Part shown: in pieces, positions 48,021 to 59,837 of the stretch
Layout of the letters: each line of letters begins with the position of its first letter
Numbering within the stretch: position 1 is the stretch's first letter
Assembly (NCBI GenBank): GCA_950106755.1
Contig: OX467092.1
Coordinates: forward strand, 2,232,001-2,296,000
Source: Climacium dendroides
Lineage: Eukaryota; Streptophyta; Bryopsida; Hypnales; Climaciaceae
Direction of reading: 5' to 3'
DNA length: 64,000 nt
The notes under the pieces: model-generated
Told to the model about the DNA's origin: nothing
Database searches by the model: none
What the model saw: the letters and a program-made list of their open reading frames with translations, nothing else
Program-made: the position numbers and the translations under genes

Positions 48021-49673
48021 ATGGAAGACCTCTCCGCCATGGGGTGTGCGGGTTTCTTTGGGAAACCCTAGGGCTTCTGGAGTGAAGCCATAGTTAGGGA
48101 GCTCATAGAAGGAGCCCCTAACCAGTTTGATAACTCCCTTCGACCGGCTCCGCCCATGTGGACACGGGAGATTTGGAGGGGAGTTTATGAATTCGAGGAA
48201 GGTGGTACAGCGCAGGCCAACCAGAAGGGAGATTTCGTGCGTAGGAAGTTTAGGGGAGTGGCCAACTCCAAGGACGGGTTCGCCATTGAAGACTGTGTCA
48301 ACACACGACACCGGCGGTTGCTCGAATTCCTGGTGCCCATCCTGCATCCGGAAAAACCCACGCGGATGACCTTCACAATCGGGAACGCCAATTTCGGAGC
48401 CCTGAGCGGGGAAAAGAAGATGGATTGGGCGGGCTACATTCACACACTAGTGAATGCCCTAGTTGCAAATGTGGGAAAGAGTAGGGCTACTTTGGTATGC
48501 CCCTACTTTTTCTACCTATATAAGAACCAAAGTCTCTTGACTACAGAGGAGAACAAGGAGTGGAGAGCCCAAATGGCTCTCCAGACGTGCGGTGGATCGG
48601 ATGAAGAATCCGAGACAGAACCGGATAGCCCGGAGCCGGAAGATAAGGGTGAAAACCCTAAGAAGAGGGTTTGGGTGGAGGAAGAGGAAGAGGAGGAAGA
48701 GGAAGCTCCTCTCAGTCAAAGGAGGATCAAGCGGACACCTAGTCTATGGGGCTCTCCTTCGGTGCCTCGCAAGGACAAAGGACCGGAACTGGTGGAAAGG
48801 GTGGAGCCAGTCGTCCCAAAGAAGTAGGAGTCAGTGGAGGTGGTCAAGCCGAAGCTCGCTCCAATGACTCAGATGACGAACCTGATGGGCCCGTACAACA
48901 ACCTAATTCGGATTCTCAGTGCAGTGAGAGCAGATTGGGAGATGAAGACCACTACGCTTCGTGAAGTGGTGGACTTGGTGAAAAGTACCTTGACTAGTGC
49001 GCTGACAAAAGCAGTGGCGAACTGCATCAACAATCCTAACGAGGTTCGGGAGTTAGAGGAAAGGATGCTAAAGGAGAACATTAACTTGCGGGAGACAGAT
49101 GAGTTGGTGCTCTGGTTGCGAGGGGAGATCCAAGTATTCTGGAAAGACTTGAAGACGAGTTGTAAGTAGGTGAAGATTACAATGTCCCTGCAAGAGGAGA
49201 CTTGGGCAACAATCGACCGGATGACCGCAGTAGTGGGGGTATCCGGTGACGTGATGGCAAAGGCCAAGCTTTTCAATGAAGGAGTGCACAAGGACCATAA
49301 ACCTTCTGGTATTCGGATTGCCCGCATCTTAGCTGACTTCGTCGGAGAAATAGAAGAGACCATGAAGGAATTCCGGAAAGACGCTAAAGGGTTGGAGAAA
49401 AGCATCCGGAAGTTCCAGAGTGAGCCGATCTCTCTATCCGAGATTTTGATTCCGGATGAGTTCGATAATTTGGAGATCCTGGAGGGGAAGTTTGAAACTC
49501 CAGTCTCAAAGGAAAAGGAGAGAGGAAGGACTTCCACTTTAGGGGCTCTGTGGGCAATGGCAGGGATGACTTTCCTTGTAGAACCGGAACGAGTTTTGGA
49601 AGGGGGAGACAGGAGTAAGAACTTAAGTGAACTCACACCTATAGCTACTCCAGATAGTGGTGGACCCCCTTAG
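48021..49673 (+). pseudogene. Family A ORF: unrecognised retroelement-associated coiled-coil protein with internal TAG codons
   Basis: The frame opens at MEDLSAMGCAGFFGKP and ends at TAG 49671-49673, about 550 codons. It is interrupted only by TAG at 48069-48071, 48825-48827 and 49167-49169. The N-terminal domain (GCxGFF..P, SLRPAPPMW, EIWRGVYEF, RRLLEFLVPILHPEKPTR, DWAGYIHTLVNALV) is clearly homologous to family D on the opposite strand at 63.0-63.7 kb. An acidic, low-complexity linker follows, then a helical region with KAKLFNEG and ILADFVGEIEETM, shared with B, C and D. There is no reverse transcriptase or zinc knuckle. It may be a retroelement accessory or Gag-like product. I do not recognise the family. 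No other open frame in it is credible. Confidence 0.6.
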
Positions 49674-50648
49674 GATGAGTAGGTAGTTAGGAATTTAGAG
49701 ATAGGAAATTTTGTTAGACCAGACCTTATCCCGGAAAAATAGGAAAAGTTCAGATCCAAAAATCTCGGCCGGATTAGTGTCGGATTTCCAGGGATACTTT
49801 TTGTAAATTCTATATATAATTCAAGTCTCAAGACTGAGACGAGGAGTTCTTTTTTTGCATATGCCGTCTCCTTTGTATTTTCTATTGTTTTCCTTATCTT
49901 CCCAAGGACTGGCCGGGTGAGGGAGTAAGAGATTGAGTATAGATGAGTGGATTGTAAGAGGAGCTTCTCCCCTTGGTGTCTTCTTGTGATTGCATGTGCA
50001 TGTGAACAGGTTGTAAGCGTTGGGAGTGAGTCAAGACACCTCAGTAGATTTAGAGTTCATTATTCCGGGTGAGATAGCTAGTGTTAGGTTAGGCAGTAAT
50101 AGAGGGGATTCTCAAATTGCGCTAGAGCTACCAGATGGGATATCTGGGTTAGCCTCCGATCACTTGAGAGGTCTTGCCAGCTGAAATAGTAAACGGAAGA
50201 ACTCTAGATTGCGCTGGTACGGGCGGACACACTTGTAGCCACCTTAGTTTCGCACAGATCTGAGGAAACATTGAGGTCGTTGTAGTTGGTAAGGATCGTA
50301 CGGGGGAATTTTGTGTGACCTACAAACTGGGATCATTCCTAGTTTGCTGTGAAAGATCAAACCGGATCCTGTTAGAATAGGAAGTTAGATTAGTTGAAGT
50401 GAATCTTCCGTCACTATAAAGACCGGAAGGAGAGGAGGGCCTACCTCTCTGAGAACAAGTGGCGGACCCCTCTGAAGTGCCAACAAAGGTTAAGCGAAAT
50501 CGGAACGGAAACCGAGAAGGATGAGATCCTCGGATGTAGTAATAAAGATCCGGTCGGGGGTGTGAGTTCCGGTTCGATTTTAGTTGGTTATGTGAACGGA
50601 TTCTAATTAGGATCGAGTAGTAGCATAGTCCGGATTAGCAGACGGTAA
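49205..50648 (+). repeat. 1,444-bp direct duplication, copy 1
   Basis: Nearly identical to 56604-58047 at a constant offset of 7,399 bp. It contains the last part of ORF A and about 975 bp of non-coding DNA with a TATA-like CTATATATAA near 49808. Most differences I see are C/T or G/A, several at CpG or CCGG. Copy 1 ends exactly where a CACTA terminus begins. Confidence 0.95.
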
Positions 50649-51606
50649 CACTACGAAAAAAACAGTGTATAAATGACTGTGAAGAATGACTGCCTAGCAG
50701 TCATAGTGGATAAAAATGACTGCAGGGAAACTTTGGACCCTGCAGTCATAGTGGACAAGTCATATTCATAAATGACTGCCCATGTATTATCACCATCCAT
50801 TGTGAATCTGGATGGGATTTTGGATGAAACTTGTAATGCATGAGGCTAGAAAGATAAAGACTTAAAGAAAATGCAGACTCAGATGCCATGTGGCGAGTGA
50901 TTGATTTGGTGGCGGCTGACGTGGACGACTACGTCGGCAGTCATTCTTCAGTCATTTTTGAGGAAGGACTGACCCATTCAAAATCTGACATGGACTTCCA
51001 CGTCATCAGTCATTCAGCAGTCATTTTTGAGCAAGTAGTGACCCCTGAAAATCCGACGTGGATTCGGATGCAGATAGTCATTTGCTAGTCATTCTATAGT
51101 AATGGGAGACTTGTTATAAATCTGAGGTGGACATGTTGATCGCTAGTCACATTCTAGTGACAACGGAGTCATGGCAGACCCATGCCAAATGTGACGTGGA
51201 CGACCATGGTCGCAGTCATTTTTAAGTCATTTTTTAGTAAGGAAGATATTTTGCGATTGGAGCAAGGTGGACACGTGGCCAGTCATTTTTCAGCCGTCGT
51301 ACAGTCACGGTTGCATAGGGTGTAGGTGGCATTGTACTCGCGCATGGCAGTGACAATCAAGTCATTTTTCAATCACAAGGTAGCCATACCGGTGGAATTG
51401 CTGTAGTCATAGAAGTCATAGCAGTTGCATACGACTGATATTCAAGTTCACAGTGACTCCTCTACACTACATCCCACGACTTCAAAGCGGCCGGGAGAAC
51501 AACAAAGTACAATGAACACAATGCATCCTAACTCGGAGATAATTGCACATGTACAGTGCGAGACAAATCAACACAACAAGGACTCCTGCAAAAGCACCTA
51601 TAGGGA

Positions 51607-52059
51607 CTAACATGTGGGTAGCATCCACATCTTCCTGCACATGCGGTCCATGAAGCTTACATAGAAAACATTATAGAGACATTTCTGCATTTTCAAACGT
51701 AAAATGGTTTCAGTATCATTTACAACAGCAATGCCTACAAGGTTGGAAGGTTCAGTCACACTTGAACTATGGACCCCTCTACAATTAAAAGCAAGAAGCC
51801 ACATTACAAATCAGGTAACCACTTTCATATACGTGATTTTTCACAAAGCAGCTGTCCCTCTCACATGTTCAATTAACGTTTGGTCCGCATCTTCGTTGGA
51901 ATACATGAGGGAAACTCCTTCTTGGAGAACCTCAGTAACATCCACCCTGCACCAGAACTCTGGTATTTCCTTAAAGTGGAACTTGTGCTGACCTGAAACT
52001 CCGCTTATGGTCTTCTTTGCCACTTTCTGCCGCACTGCTCGTAGGTTCATGAGGAACAC
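51607..52059 (-). pseudogene. Minus-strand coding remnant, unrecognised
   Basis: Two in-frame open segments (52059-51841 and 51804-51607) are separated by stops. They read as plausible protein (HKFHFKEIPEFWCRVDV; VGIAVVNDTETILRLKMQ; CLYNVFYVSFMDRMCRK). Position inside the CACTA element would suit a transposon protein, but I recognise no TNP1/TNP2 motif. They could equally be further exons on the strand of the FCP1-like gene. Confidence 0.35.
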
Positions 52060-52677
52060 TAGAGTGCCGACTGTCCATTGCAGGTTATAATAGATGTTTC
52101 ACTGAGCTCAGAGGATCAAACTTGAAAATAATCGCATACAGACAGTGCTATTGGTCTTAGGCTTCACTTACAACATCGAAATAACATAGAAATGACTAAC
52201 AATGAATGATGAAAACGTTCCTGGAGTTACCATACCACTTAACTCCTGTGTGGCTGAATATGCATGGGAGTGTCACCTCATGGGAATTGAAATCGTCTAT
52301 AAGCCTATAGGTGGAGAAAGTACAGAGTTCGAGAGTGCCCCGCAAAGAATGACAGGGATCAAGCTACTCACTGAATACTATCTAACCGGAAATCCTGAGG
52401 TTCGGACTTCATGGAAGCCCCCCAACTCAATCTAACATTTCCTGAAGAAGGATTTCCGCACTTTAGTACTGCTCTAACATTTAAAGACTGCTAAGGATGC
52501 CCATGAGCTCAATCAAAGACAACTTGGACACGTTAAGTTTTTAGCAAGGGATAGATGACTCGAAAATGACTTGTATGCAACGCGGCACCACTAAAACATC
52601 ACTTGTTTGTGACTAGAAAGTGACCAATGACCCTGAACCACCGTAGAGCCGATCCAAATGAGAGCCGACCCTGGTCA

Positions 52678-54089
52678 TCAACATCGCACCTTTTTAGATG
52701 CTTTGTGCTTCTTCTTCTCAGGCATTGGTACTGTCTTACTCCTTGTTTTCCGCTGCTCCGGTTTGCCCTACACGAAGGTGAATCAATAGTTAGAACAATC
52801 ATATTCTAGGGAAGGTGAGGGGACACCCTCCATGTGCAACCAGGTGGTTTGCAAGTCCCTTCACCTTCTACAATGTCCACAAACTCATATGGTCGTTCAC
52901 TTCTCCGGTTTTGTAACATTTGAGCCATGGTATCGTTGACAACTTGCGGATACTGATTTTGAAAGGTGTTGATGTCTGGACATTTCTAGAAGGCCTCAAG
53001 CACCGGCCACAGGTAACATTTGAGGTACTCCTTGTCGTCGGACAAAGTCCGGAGCCACTTCACATAGAACAGAGTAGTGATTAGGACGTTCAAATGTAGG
53101 TTGCAAGCTACTCTACAACTTTTGCTATCTACTATAAGTATGTTTTTTGCACTAAAGGCCGGGAATTGCGCATACACTTTGTACAAGTTCTTCTCCCGTG
53201 TCTTAGAGCTGACCAATTCAGGGTCAAGCTCCATTGAGGGCTAACTGGACCAAGAAAAAAGGGGAATCGGATCAGGGCCAACCCTCAAATTTGCAAGCAT
53301 GCTCGGAAGGACGTCTTGCATGTACGGAGCACTGTTGTTTCTCCAGAATGCAACTTTAAAGTGCTCAAAACATCGTCCCAACAAAGGTTTCAACCAAGGC
53401 CGGAAAACAAGTCGCCTGAGGTTGGTTTTTGTACTTGAACGGATTTTAGTATTTGGATTCAGGACATCCAACAAGCTACAATCCAACAAGGTTCTATGGA
53501 CATTGAAAATGACCAATTTGGGGACGTCCAAACTATTCCCTCCTTTCTTGTCTACTACAAAATAGTACAAAGACTTCTCCAAGAAGACGTCAGTGGACTT
53601 GGACGGAATAGAAATTGCGTGATGTGTTACCTTCAAGGGAGACTTCAGGGGGTTCTTTGCCTTCTTTGAAGGCCCAGATGGAACGTCTGCTGGTATTGGA
53701 CGTTCTCGCTCACTACTGCGAGCACCCCTGTCACCTCCCTCGTCAGCAACAACTAAGCACAACACCTCGCCTTCTGCATCCGGAAGGGTTCCTTCCATTT
53801 CAAGCATCTCTCTACCTTTGGCGGGGTCTTGTACTTGAACTCCGCAAGTTGATGATGGCAACCCTTCCGTCGGAGTACATTCTTCAGAGTCTTTTACTTG
53901 AACTCCCATTGCCGATGCGTTAGCCACTTCAGGAAGAGTAGGTGCTTCACATGTGCAGGCGTTGGTGTCAAGGCCCTTCTCCTTAGCAGGTTCTATGGAC
54001 TGCTCCAAATTGTAGAGTCCTTCTGAAGTGTCCCGTGAGACAACGTCTGCACATATTCCCTGTTCTGAGGCCACAACTTCCTCACCCAA
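52678..54089 (-). pseudogene. FCP1/NLI-phosphatase-like (HAD) protein, degenerate
   Basis: The N-terminal half is acidic and Pro/Ser-rich. From about residue 190, KLVIFNVHRTLLDCSLLDVL, FRPWLKPLLGRCFEHFKVAFW and AYM/APYMQDVLPSML follow the FCP1 homology pattern of the haloacid dehalogenase superfamily. The catalytic DxDxT/V motif reads NVHRT, so the nucleophile Asp is lost; it would be inactive as a phosphatase even if translated. TAG at 53241-53243 and 52986-52988 interrupts the frame before and after the FPAFSAKNILIVDSKSCRVA segment. A possible last exon (52767-52678) gives a Lys-rich tail (PEKKKHKASKK). The listed 5' end is a TTG with no clear ATG. Possibly captured by the CACTA element. 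Confidence 0.7.
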
Positions 54090-54164
54090 TACCGCCCCTT
54101 CTTCTGTGACCGCACCCTTTTGAATGGAGGAAGCTTCATGAATGGAAGAGATAGAGGTTAAGAG

Positions 54165-55355
54165 ATGGAAGAGAGAGAGGTTAAGAGAGAGGCTTCTGGT
54201 TTGTTGGGAAAACTGGAACTGGAAAAGAGGAAAGGAAAAGAGGTCCAGATAGAGGAAGAGAAGGATCCAATCTGGAACAGCGATCCCTTAGAGTCGATTA
54301 TAAGGGAGCTCAAGAAAGTCCGGGAAGAACATGAGAAAGAGAGAAGTACCTTGAAAAAGGTATGTAAGATGTTGAGGGATATTCCTAGGACAAAGTATGT
54401 AAAGCAAATCCAGAACTTGATAGAGGATGCCGAGCGAAAATCCGGAAAGGTGAAGTATTAGGATTTGGCGGATGAATTGCTGTCCCTGAAAGAAGAACTG
54501 AGTAGACAGAAACAGGAGAGTGAGCGTAACCGGAAATATTCAGTTCAAACTGCAGAAATGATTGACCGGATTAGGGAGTTCATCATCTTTCTGGCAGAAA
54601 CATTGAACAAGGCTAGGTTATTTGATGAGAAGGTTTTGAAAGGGGTAGAAAAGCTAGGGGACAAAGTCATTCATGTCCTAGTATCCTTCAACTCCAAGAT
54701 GGAACAACTACTTGTTCAATTGAGAGAGGTCATGGAGGAGGTCAGTCCACCTCCCCAACCGGAATCAAAACCAGAAATGGTTGGTACAACAGAGGCGACT
54801 CCATCCAAGCCACCGCGGTCAGAGACCAAGCAGACATCCTCAATGACACGGGAGAAATCTGGACATTCATCCGAAGATGTGATGATAGTCACTCCTGCTA
54901 AGGAGACTGTTACCCCGAAAACTAGAACTGCGCACACACCAATACCTGGATTAGTATTGCGGGGAAAGGTGAAAGTGGAAGAGGTAGATTTAGGGACGCC
55001 GCAGAGCAAGATTTTGAAGGCCTCTCCCACTCCTAGCTAGGCGAAGATGAAGACTCCAAGGCCTCCATCAGCAAGGAAACCAATCCGGGCGAAGTCAGAG
55101 GAAGAAGAAGAAGATGAAGGTTCAGAAGAAGAGGAGGAAGAAAAGGATTCCAGTTCTGAATCCGGAAAGGAATCCGAACCATACTCTGATCCGGATCAGG
55201 AACTGGCCGCATCGAAAAAGAAGAGAGCCAAGACCAAGGCTCAGTCCTCCAAGGCCAAGAAACGGAGGACAGTTTCCGGTTCTGTCCGGAAACAACCAAC
55301 GTGGAAGGGCACCCCGAAACCAAGTGCAACACCGAGGAAGTGGCAGAAAAGTTAG
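54165..55355 (+). pseudogene. Family B ORF: coiled-coil retroelement-associated protein, TAG-interrupted
   Basis: It starts MEEREVKREASGLLGKLELE after an in-frame TAA. The frame runs about 396 codons, broken only by TAG at 54459-54461 and 55038-55040, and ends in TAG at 55353-55355. The order is a charged helix, a coiled coil with LNKARLFDEK and HVLVSFNSKMEQLLVQL (aligning with KAKLFNEG / ILADFVGEIEETM in A), a Pro/Ser/Thr-rich linker, and a Lys/Glu-rich C-terminus with a probable nuclear-localisation cluster (SKKKRAKTKA, KAKKRRT). The N-terminal domain seen in A and D is absent. Function unknown. Confidence 0.55.
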
Positions 55356-56603
55356 AGTAGGATAGGTAGGTAGGTTAGAATCTCGGTTGAAAACCCAAGT
55401 TTTGGGTAGAAAGTATTTTGTAATTACTTTTAGCCGGAAAGGTAGAATTGACTTCCTAGATCCGGATTTATCGGAACGGGAATTTTAATGGCTAGTTCCA
55501 GGATTATAGTCAATGTCATTTTTGTAGATGAGGAGGAGGGCACGTGTTGATTCAGGAAAAGGTAGATTTTGACTCCGATGGATTGAGGAGTCCTATAGGT
55601 TGTTTAGTATTTAGTTAGCCGGTTGTTGTTAATCCGGTGTGCATTTCCATACTTTGGTTTCCTAGCATTGTGCAATCCAAATCAGCCTTCTGGTTCACAA
55701 TTTGAGGTGGCAGCGTGTGCTTTGGTGGTGGATAACCATTGATGTATGTTCTGTAGAGATTGTAGGAATAGATAAGGAGGGAGTGTGCCCGGATATTAAA
55801 ATTGTCTGGATTCTTGAAGAGAGACTGCGAGCGAGGGTGTTTTCCGGACCCAAGTGTGACCGGTTTGTGTTTCTAGTTGAGTTTTGATAGTCCCGGATGC
55901 GTGCGGAGTGTAAATGTTGACTGTTCCAAAGTAGCTCCCGTTTTTCGGGCGATAGGTTCAGACTTAACCGGAATCTTGAAGGAGAGGTAACAACTCTCTA
56001 ACTCAGCCATCCTGATTTTTGCCAGGAATCCAGATTAACTAATAGGCCGTCGTTGTAGTCCAAGTTAGCATTCTAGCCAATTATACCTTCCATGACCTGT
56101 TGAGCCCGATAGCTATCCAGTTCAGTTGTGAAGGAGAGTTCGGCCGGAATTAGGCTTTGTTGTGTTGTGTTTTTCTTCTTCTTTTGACAGTGGATCTCTT
56201 GTCACTCTAAAACTTAGAGTGTAGGTTTTAAGCTTCCTTCCTCAAGCCCAATACGCGGATCTCTCTTGATTCAGAGGTTAAACTCAATTCTGGTTACCAA
56301 GAACGGGAAAGTCGGACTAGCTACCCCTTTTTTAGTTCCGGTTTGATTGTAAATAGATTGTAGATAATGTGTGAATAGGAGAAGTTAAAGGGTGAGTATG
56401 ATAATAGAATAGAATAGTTAGATTTGGGACTTAACCGGATTAGAATAGGTGTTCTTGGGTTTGATGTGGCAAGGCAAATCCCTCTCTTCCGGACAAACAA
56501 GGATTCCTCCAACTAAATCTCTGTGGGAACAATAAACGGGTCACTTTAGGATCATTTTTGGTCCTAGAGATGCAACCTGACTTTCCTATGCTACAACAAT
56601 CAA
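55356..56603 (+). other. Non-coding CCGG-rich retroelement flank
   Basis: It follows ORF B in the same way that 49674-50648 follows ORF A, with TAG- and CCGGAAA-containing motifs shortly after the stop. It is probably the 3' part or LTR of that retroelement. No frame with recognisable content. It ends at the junction with duplication copy 2. Confidence 0.45.
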
Positions 56604-58047
56604 GGCAACAATCGACCGGATGACCGCAGTAGTGGGGGTATCCGGTGACGTGATGGCAAAGGCCAAGCTTTTCAATGAAGGAGTGCACAAGGACCATAAA
56701 CCTTCTGGTATTCGGATTGCCTGCATCTTAGCTGACTTCGTCGGAGAAATAGAAGAGACCATGAAGGAATTCCGGAAAGACGCTAAAGGGTTGGAGAAAA
56801 GCATCCGAAAGTTCCAGAGTGAGCCGATCTCTCTATCCGAGATTTTGATTCTGGATGAGTTCGATAATTTGGAAATCCTGGAGGGGAAGTTTGAGACTCC
56901 AGTCTCAAAGGAAAAGGAGAGAGGAAGGACTTCCACTTTAGGGGCTCTGTGGGCAATGGCAGGGATGACTTTCCTTGTAGAACCGGAACGAGTTTTGGAA
57001 GGGGGAGACAGGAGTAAGAACTTAAGTGAACTCACACCTATAGCTACTCCAGATAGTGGTGGACCCCCTTAGGATGAGTAGGTAGTTAGGAATTTAGAGA
57101 TAGGAAATTTTGTTAGACCAGACCTTATCCCGGAAAAATAGGAAAAGTTCAGATCCAAAAATCTCGGCCGGATTAGTGTCGGATTTCCAGGGATACTTTT
57201 TGTAAATTCTATATATAATTCAAGTCTCAAGACTGAGACGAGGAGTTCTTTTTTTGCATATGCCGTCTCCTTTGTATTTTCTATTGTTTTCCTTATCTTC
57301 CCAAGGACTGGCCGGGTGAGGGAGTAAGAGATTGAGTATAGATGAGTGGATTGTAAGAGGAGCTTCTCCCCTTGGTGTCTTCTTGTGATTGCATGTGCAT
57401 GTGAACAGGTTGTAAGCGTTGGGAGTGAGTCAAGACACCTCAGTAGATTTAGAGTTCATTATTCCGGGTGAGATAGCTAGTGTTAGGTTAGGCAGTAATA
57501 GAGGGGATTCTCAAATTGCGCTAGAGCTACCAGATGGGATATCTGGGTTAGCCTCCGATCACTTGAGAGGTCTTGCCAGCTGAAATAGTAAACGGAAGAA
57601 CTCTAGATTGCGCTGGTACGGGCGGACACACTTGTAGCCACCTTAGTTTCGCACAGATCTGAGGAAACATTGAGGTCGTTGTAGTTGGTAAGGATCGTAC
57701 GGGGGAATTTTGTGTGACCTACAAACTGGGATCATTCCTAGTTTGCTGTGAAAGATCAAACCGGATCCTGTTAGAATAGGAAGTTAGATTAGTTGAAGTG
57801 AATCTTCCGTCACTATAAAGACCGGAAGGAGAGGAGGGCCTACCTCTCTGAGAACAAGTGGCGGACCCCTCTGAAGTGCCAACAAAGGTTAAGCGAAATC
57901 GGAACGGAAACCGAGAAGGATGAGATCCTCAGACGTAGTAATAAAGATCCGGTCGGGGGTGTGAGTTCCGGTTCGATTTTAGTTGGTTATGTGAACGGAT
58001 TCTAATTCGGATCGGGTAGGAGCATAGTCTGGATTAGCAGACGGTAA
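56604..58047 (+). repeat. 1,444-bp direct duplication, copy 2
   Basis: It repeats the C-terminal 150-odd codons of ORF A, here without the upstream part, and the same 3' non-coding region. It joins unrelated upstream sequence at ATCAAGGCAACAATCG and continues at its 3' end into TAATAAAAAGGG, which is the uninterrupted form of the CACTA insertion site in copy 1. No LTR-like TG..CA boundaries are evident. Confidence 0.95.
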
Positions 58048-58251
58048 TAAAAAGGGATTGTCCGTTTTTTGGGGGGGAAAAGGGTAAACGGGGAGAAAGA
58101 AGAGTACTTGTATTGAGAATTACCTCCAAACCACCTAGTAATATAGAACACTTCACAGAGTCTCTTGAGTTCGATCTTTAGAGGTACTTTGTTATGCTTT
58201 AAAGTGGTTTTTGTGAGCATAATAGGGAATTTCACTTACCCTGTGCTATGA

Positions 58252-58998
58252 CAGACGGCCCAAGAGAAGGCCAAAGTCGTGGAGGAAGAGCACCGCCGAC
58301 AAACGGAGGCACTAAGTTGGAGTGTTATCCAGCTCCGGAACTCCTTGGAGATTCCGGCGGACTACATCAACAAGGCCTGGTTGTTTGAAGCCAACTTCGG
58401 CATAGCCGCAAGCTCAAGCCGGATGCCTATAGTCAAGTGTCTGTTGGAGCAGGCGAGGAGGATGGACGCATCGCGAGCAGAGATGTGGGAATTGGTGGCG
58501 CGCTTGGCACCCAAAGAGCCAATTCCGGTAGACCCTCCTCCTTCCTCTCCCACCCATACATTGCCAATTTCGGAGGAAATTGTTCCTCCGGAAACAGCTG
58601 TTGCAGAGGTGTCACCGATGGTACCCCTTGTCCCAGAACTATCACCTCTACCTGAGGAAATAGGAGTGGATTGGGGTACCGTTGTACCTAAGGGAAGTGA
58701 ACACCTCCTTCAGGAGAATCCGGTCATAGACCTTACAAATATTCCTCCGGAGACAAGGGGGACTCGGTCTGTTCAATCTTCTCCCCGTATGAAATTTACC
58801 CGGAGAGATTCCCGAGGAAGTTCGGAAGTTCCGGTAGCTGGGACCCAGAGTGCAGACAGAGGAACCGTTATCGCTGCAGGCCCAAGTTGGGGAGCAAGAG
58901 TTCCTAGTGAGTTTCCTCCGGGGAGTAGCCGGAAGCAGATATACTTGGACTTGTTAAAAGACATTATTCCTCCTAAGGAAAAGGATGTAGAAGAATAG
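58252..58998 (+). CDS. Family C ORF: coiled-coil retroelement-associated protein fragment
   Basis: About 248 open codons without interruption; TAG at the end (58996-58998). The listed start follows an acceptor-like CTATGACAG, and the first usable GTG is at 58279; no ATG in a good position exists, so it may be a 3' exon or a 5'-truncated ORF. It has the shared core EIPADYINKAWLFEANF and LEQARRMDASRAEMWELV, then a Pro-rich linker (IPVDPPPSSPTHTLP) and an acidic tail (YLDLLKDIIPPKEKDVEE). It is the only uninterrupted copy of the shared core in the window. Unknown function. Confidence 0.5.
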   Translation, partial: QTAQEKAKVVEEEHRRQTEALSWSVIQLRNSLEIPADYINKAWLFEANFGIAASSSRMPIVKCLLEQARRMDASRAEMWELVARLAPKEPIPVDPPPSSPTHTLPISEEIVPPETAVAEVSPMVPLVPELSPLPEEIGVDWGTVVPKGSEHLLQENPVIDLTNIPPETRGTRSVQSSPRMKFTRRDSRGSSEVPVAGTQSADRGTVIAAGPSWGARVPSEFPPGSSRKQIYLDLLKDIIPPKEKDVEE

Positions 58999-59558
58999 GA
59001 AGTAGTTTTGTATATACTTGTAATAGTATCGGAGTCCGGTCGCCGAGCCGGAAAAATAGGATCTAGCGGATTATCGAAAATCTAGCGGACCAGTAGGAGT
59101 GTTTTGTGTGATTTTGAGATGATGTTAGGTTTAGTATAAGTTAGTTTTTGATGGACCTTTGTGGTCACTCACTCACTACATGATTTTTAGTGTATACCTT
59201 TGAGTTTAATTCAAAGCGTTTGGAGGCATTCCATTCTCTTCCTTCTTATACTTGGTGCATACTTTTGTAGGTGTAGGTCCATTTGTGCTTTTTTCCGGAT
59301 GCTGAAAACTTACCTTGATTAGCAAGTGTCGATGTTGTGAGTGGTTTTGGATGTCACTGGATTGATGGGGAAATCGACCGGATTGTTCCAGAGGAAGTGT
59401 TAGTGTACTACCTGCTTGGATGCCGGTATAGCATGAGGGGAAGATACTGCCTTGTGTATGAGGGTGTCTGAGAGTCTACGAGCAGCTTCTATGTACGGGA
59501 GTTTGTAAGACGTGACCGAATTGTAGGAATCCCCCCATAGACGGAGTCAAAGCCCCGG
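58999..59558 (+). other. Non-coding retroelement flank
   Basis: It begins with TAG- and CCGGAAAAATAGGATCT-type sequence as after ORFs A and B. It is continuous with 61408 onward once the CACTA element is removed. Confidence 0.5.
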
Positions 59559-59837
59559 CACTACAACAAAAGCAGTGTTTTATGACTGCAAAATATGACT
59601 GCAATGAGTCGTAAAATCAAAAAATACGACTCACGCAGAAATCACTGTAGATGACTCGGAATATGACTGACTCCAGTCGTTTAGAAGTAGTCGCTTCAGA
59701 CATCAGTCATATTGGCAGTCATATTTTCCGAGGGGTACAAATACCCATTTTTAGCCATAGTATGCCAACATGGCGTATACTTTGACTTTCCTAGGGGAGT
59801 CTTGACTTTTTCTTGAGTTGCTCGGGCAAACAAAAAA

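Larger units (their letters stand above)
50649..54100. mobile_element. CACTA element with one visible end (incomplete)
   Basis: The left end is CACTACGAAAAAAACAGTG preceded by TAA. The corresponding place in copy 2 of the duplication (58047) reads GGTAATAAAAAGGG without the element, so this is a true insertion boundary. The subterminal region to about 51430 is packed with ATGACTG/CAGTCATTTTT motifs, like 38469 and 59559. No matching right end was found before copy 2. The right limit is a guess, set just past the FCP1-like gene; the end is deleted or too diverged to see. Confidence 0.6.

Noticed and set aside
48869..49636. 255-codon minus-strand open frame
   Set aside because: Shadow of ORF A; the + strand frame is the one conserved in B, C and D.
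56586..57035. 149-codon minus-strand open frame
   Set aside because: Same shadow in duplication copy 2.
49205..58047. The two 1,444-bp copies as LTRs of one retrotransposon
   Set aside because: No TG..CA ends, no primer-binding site or polypurine tract at the borders, and copy 1 starts inside a coding frame.
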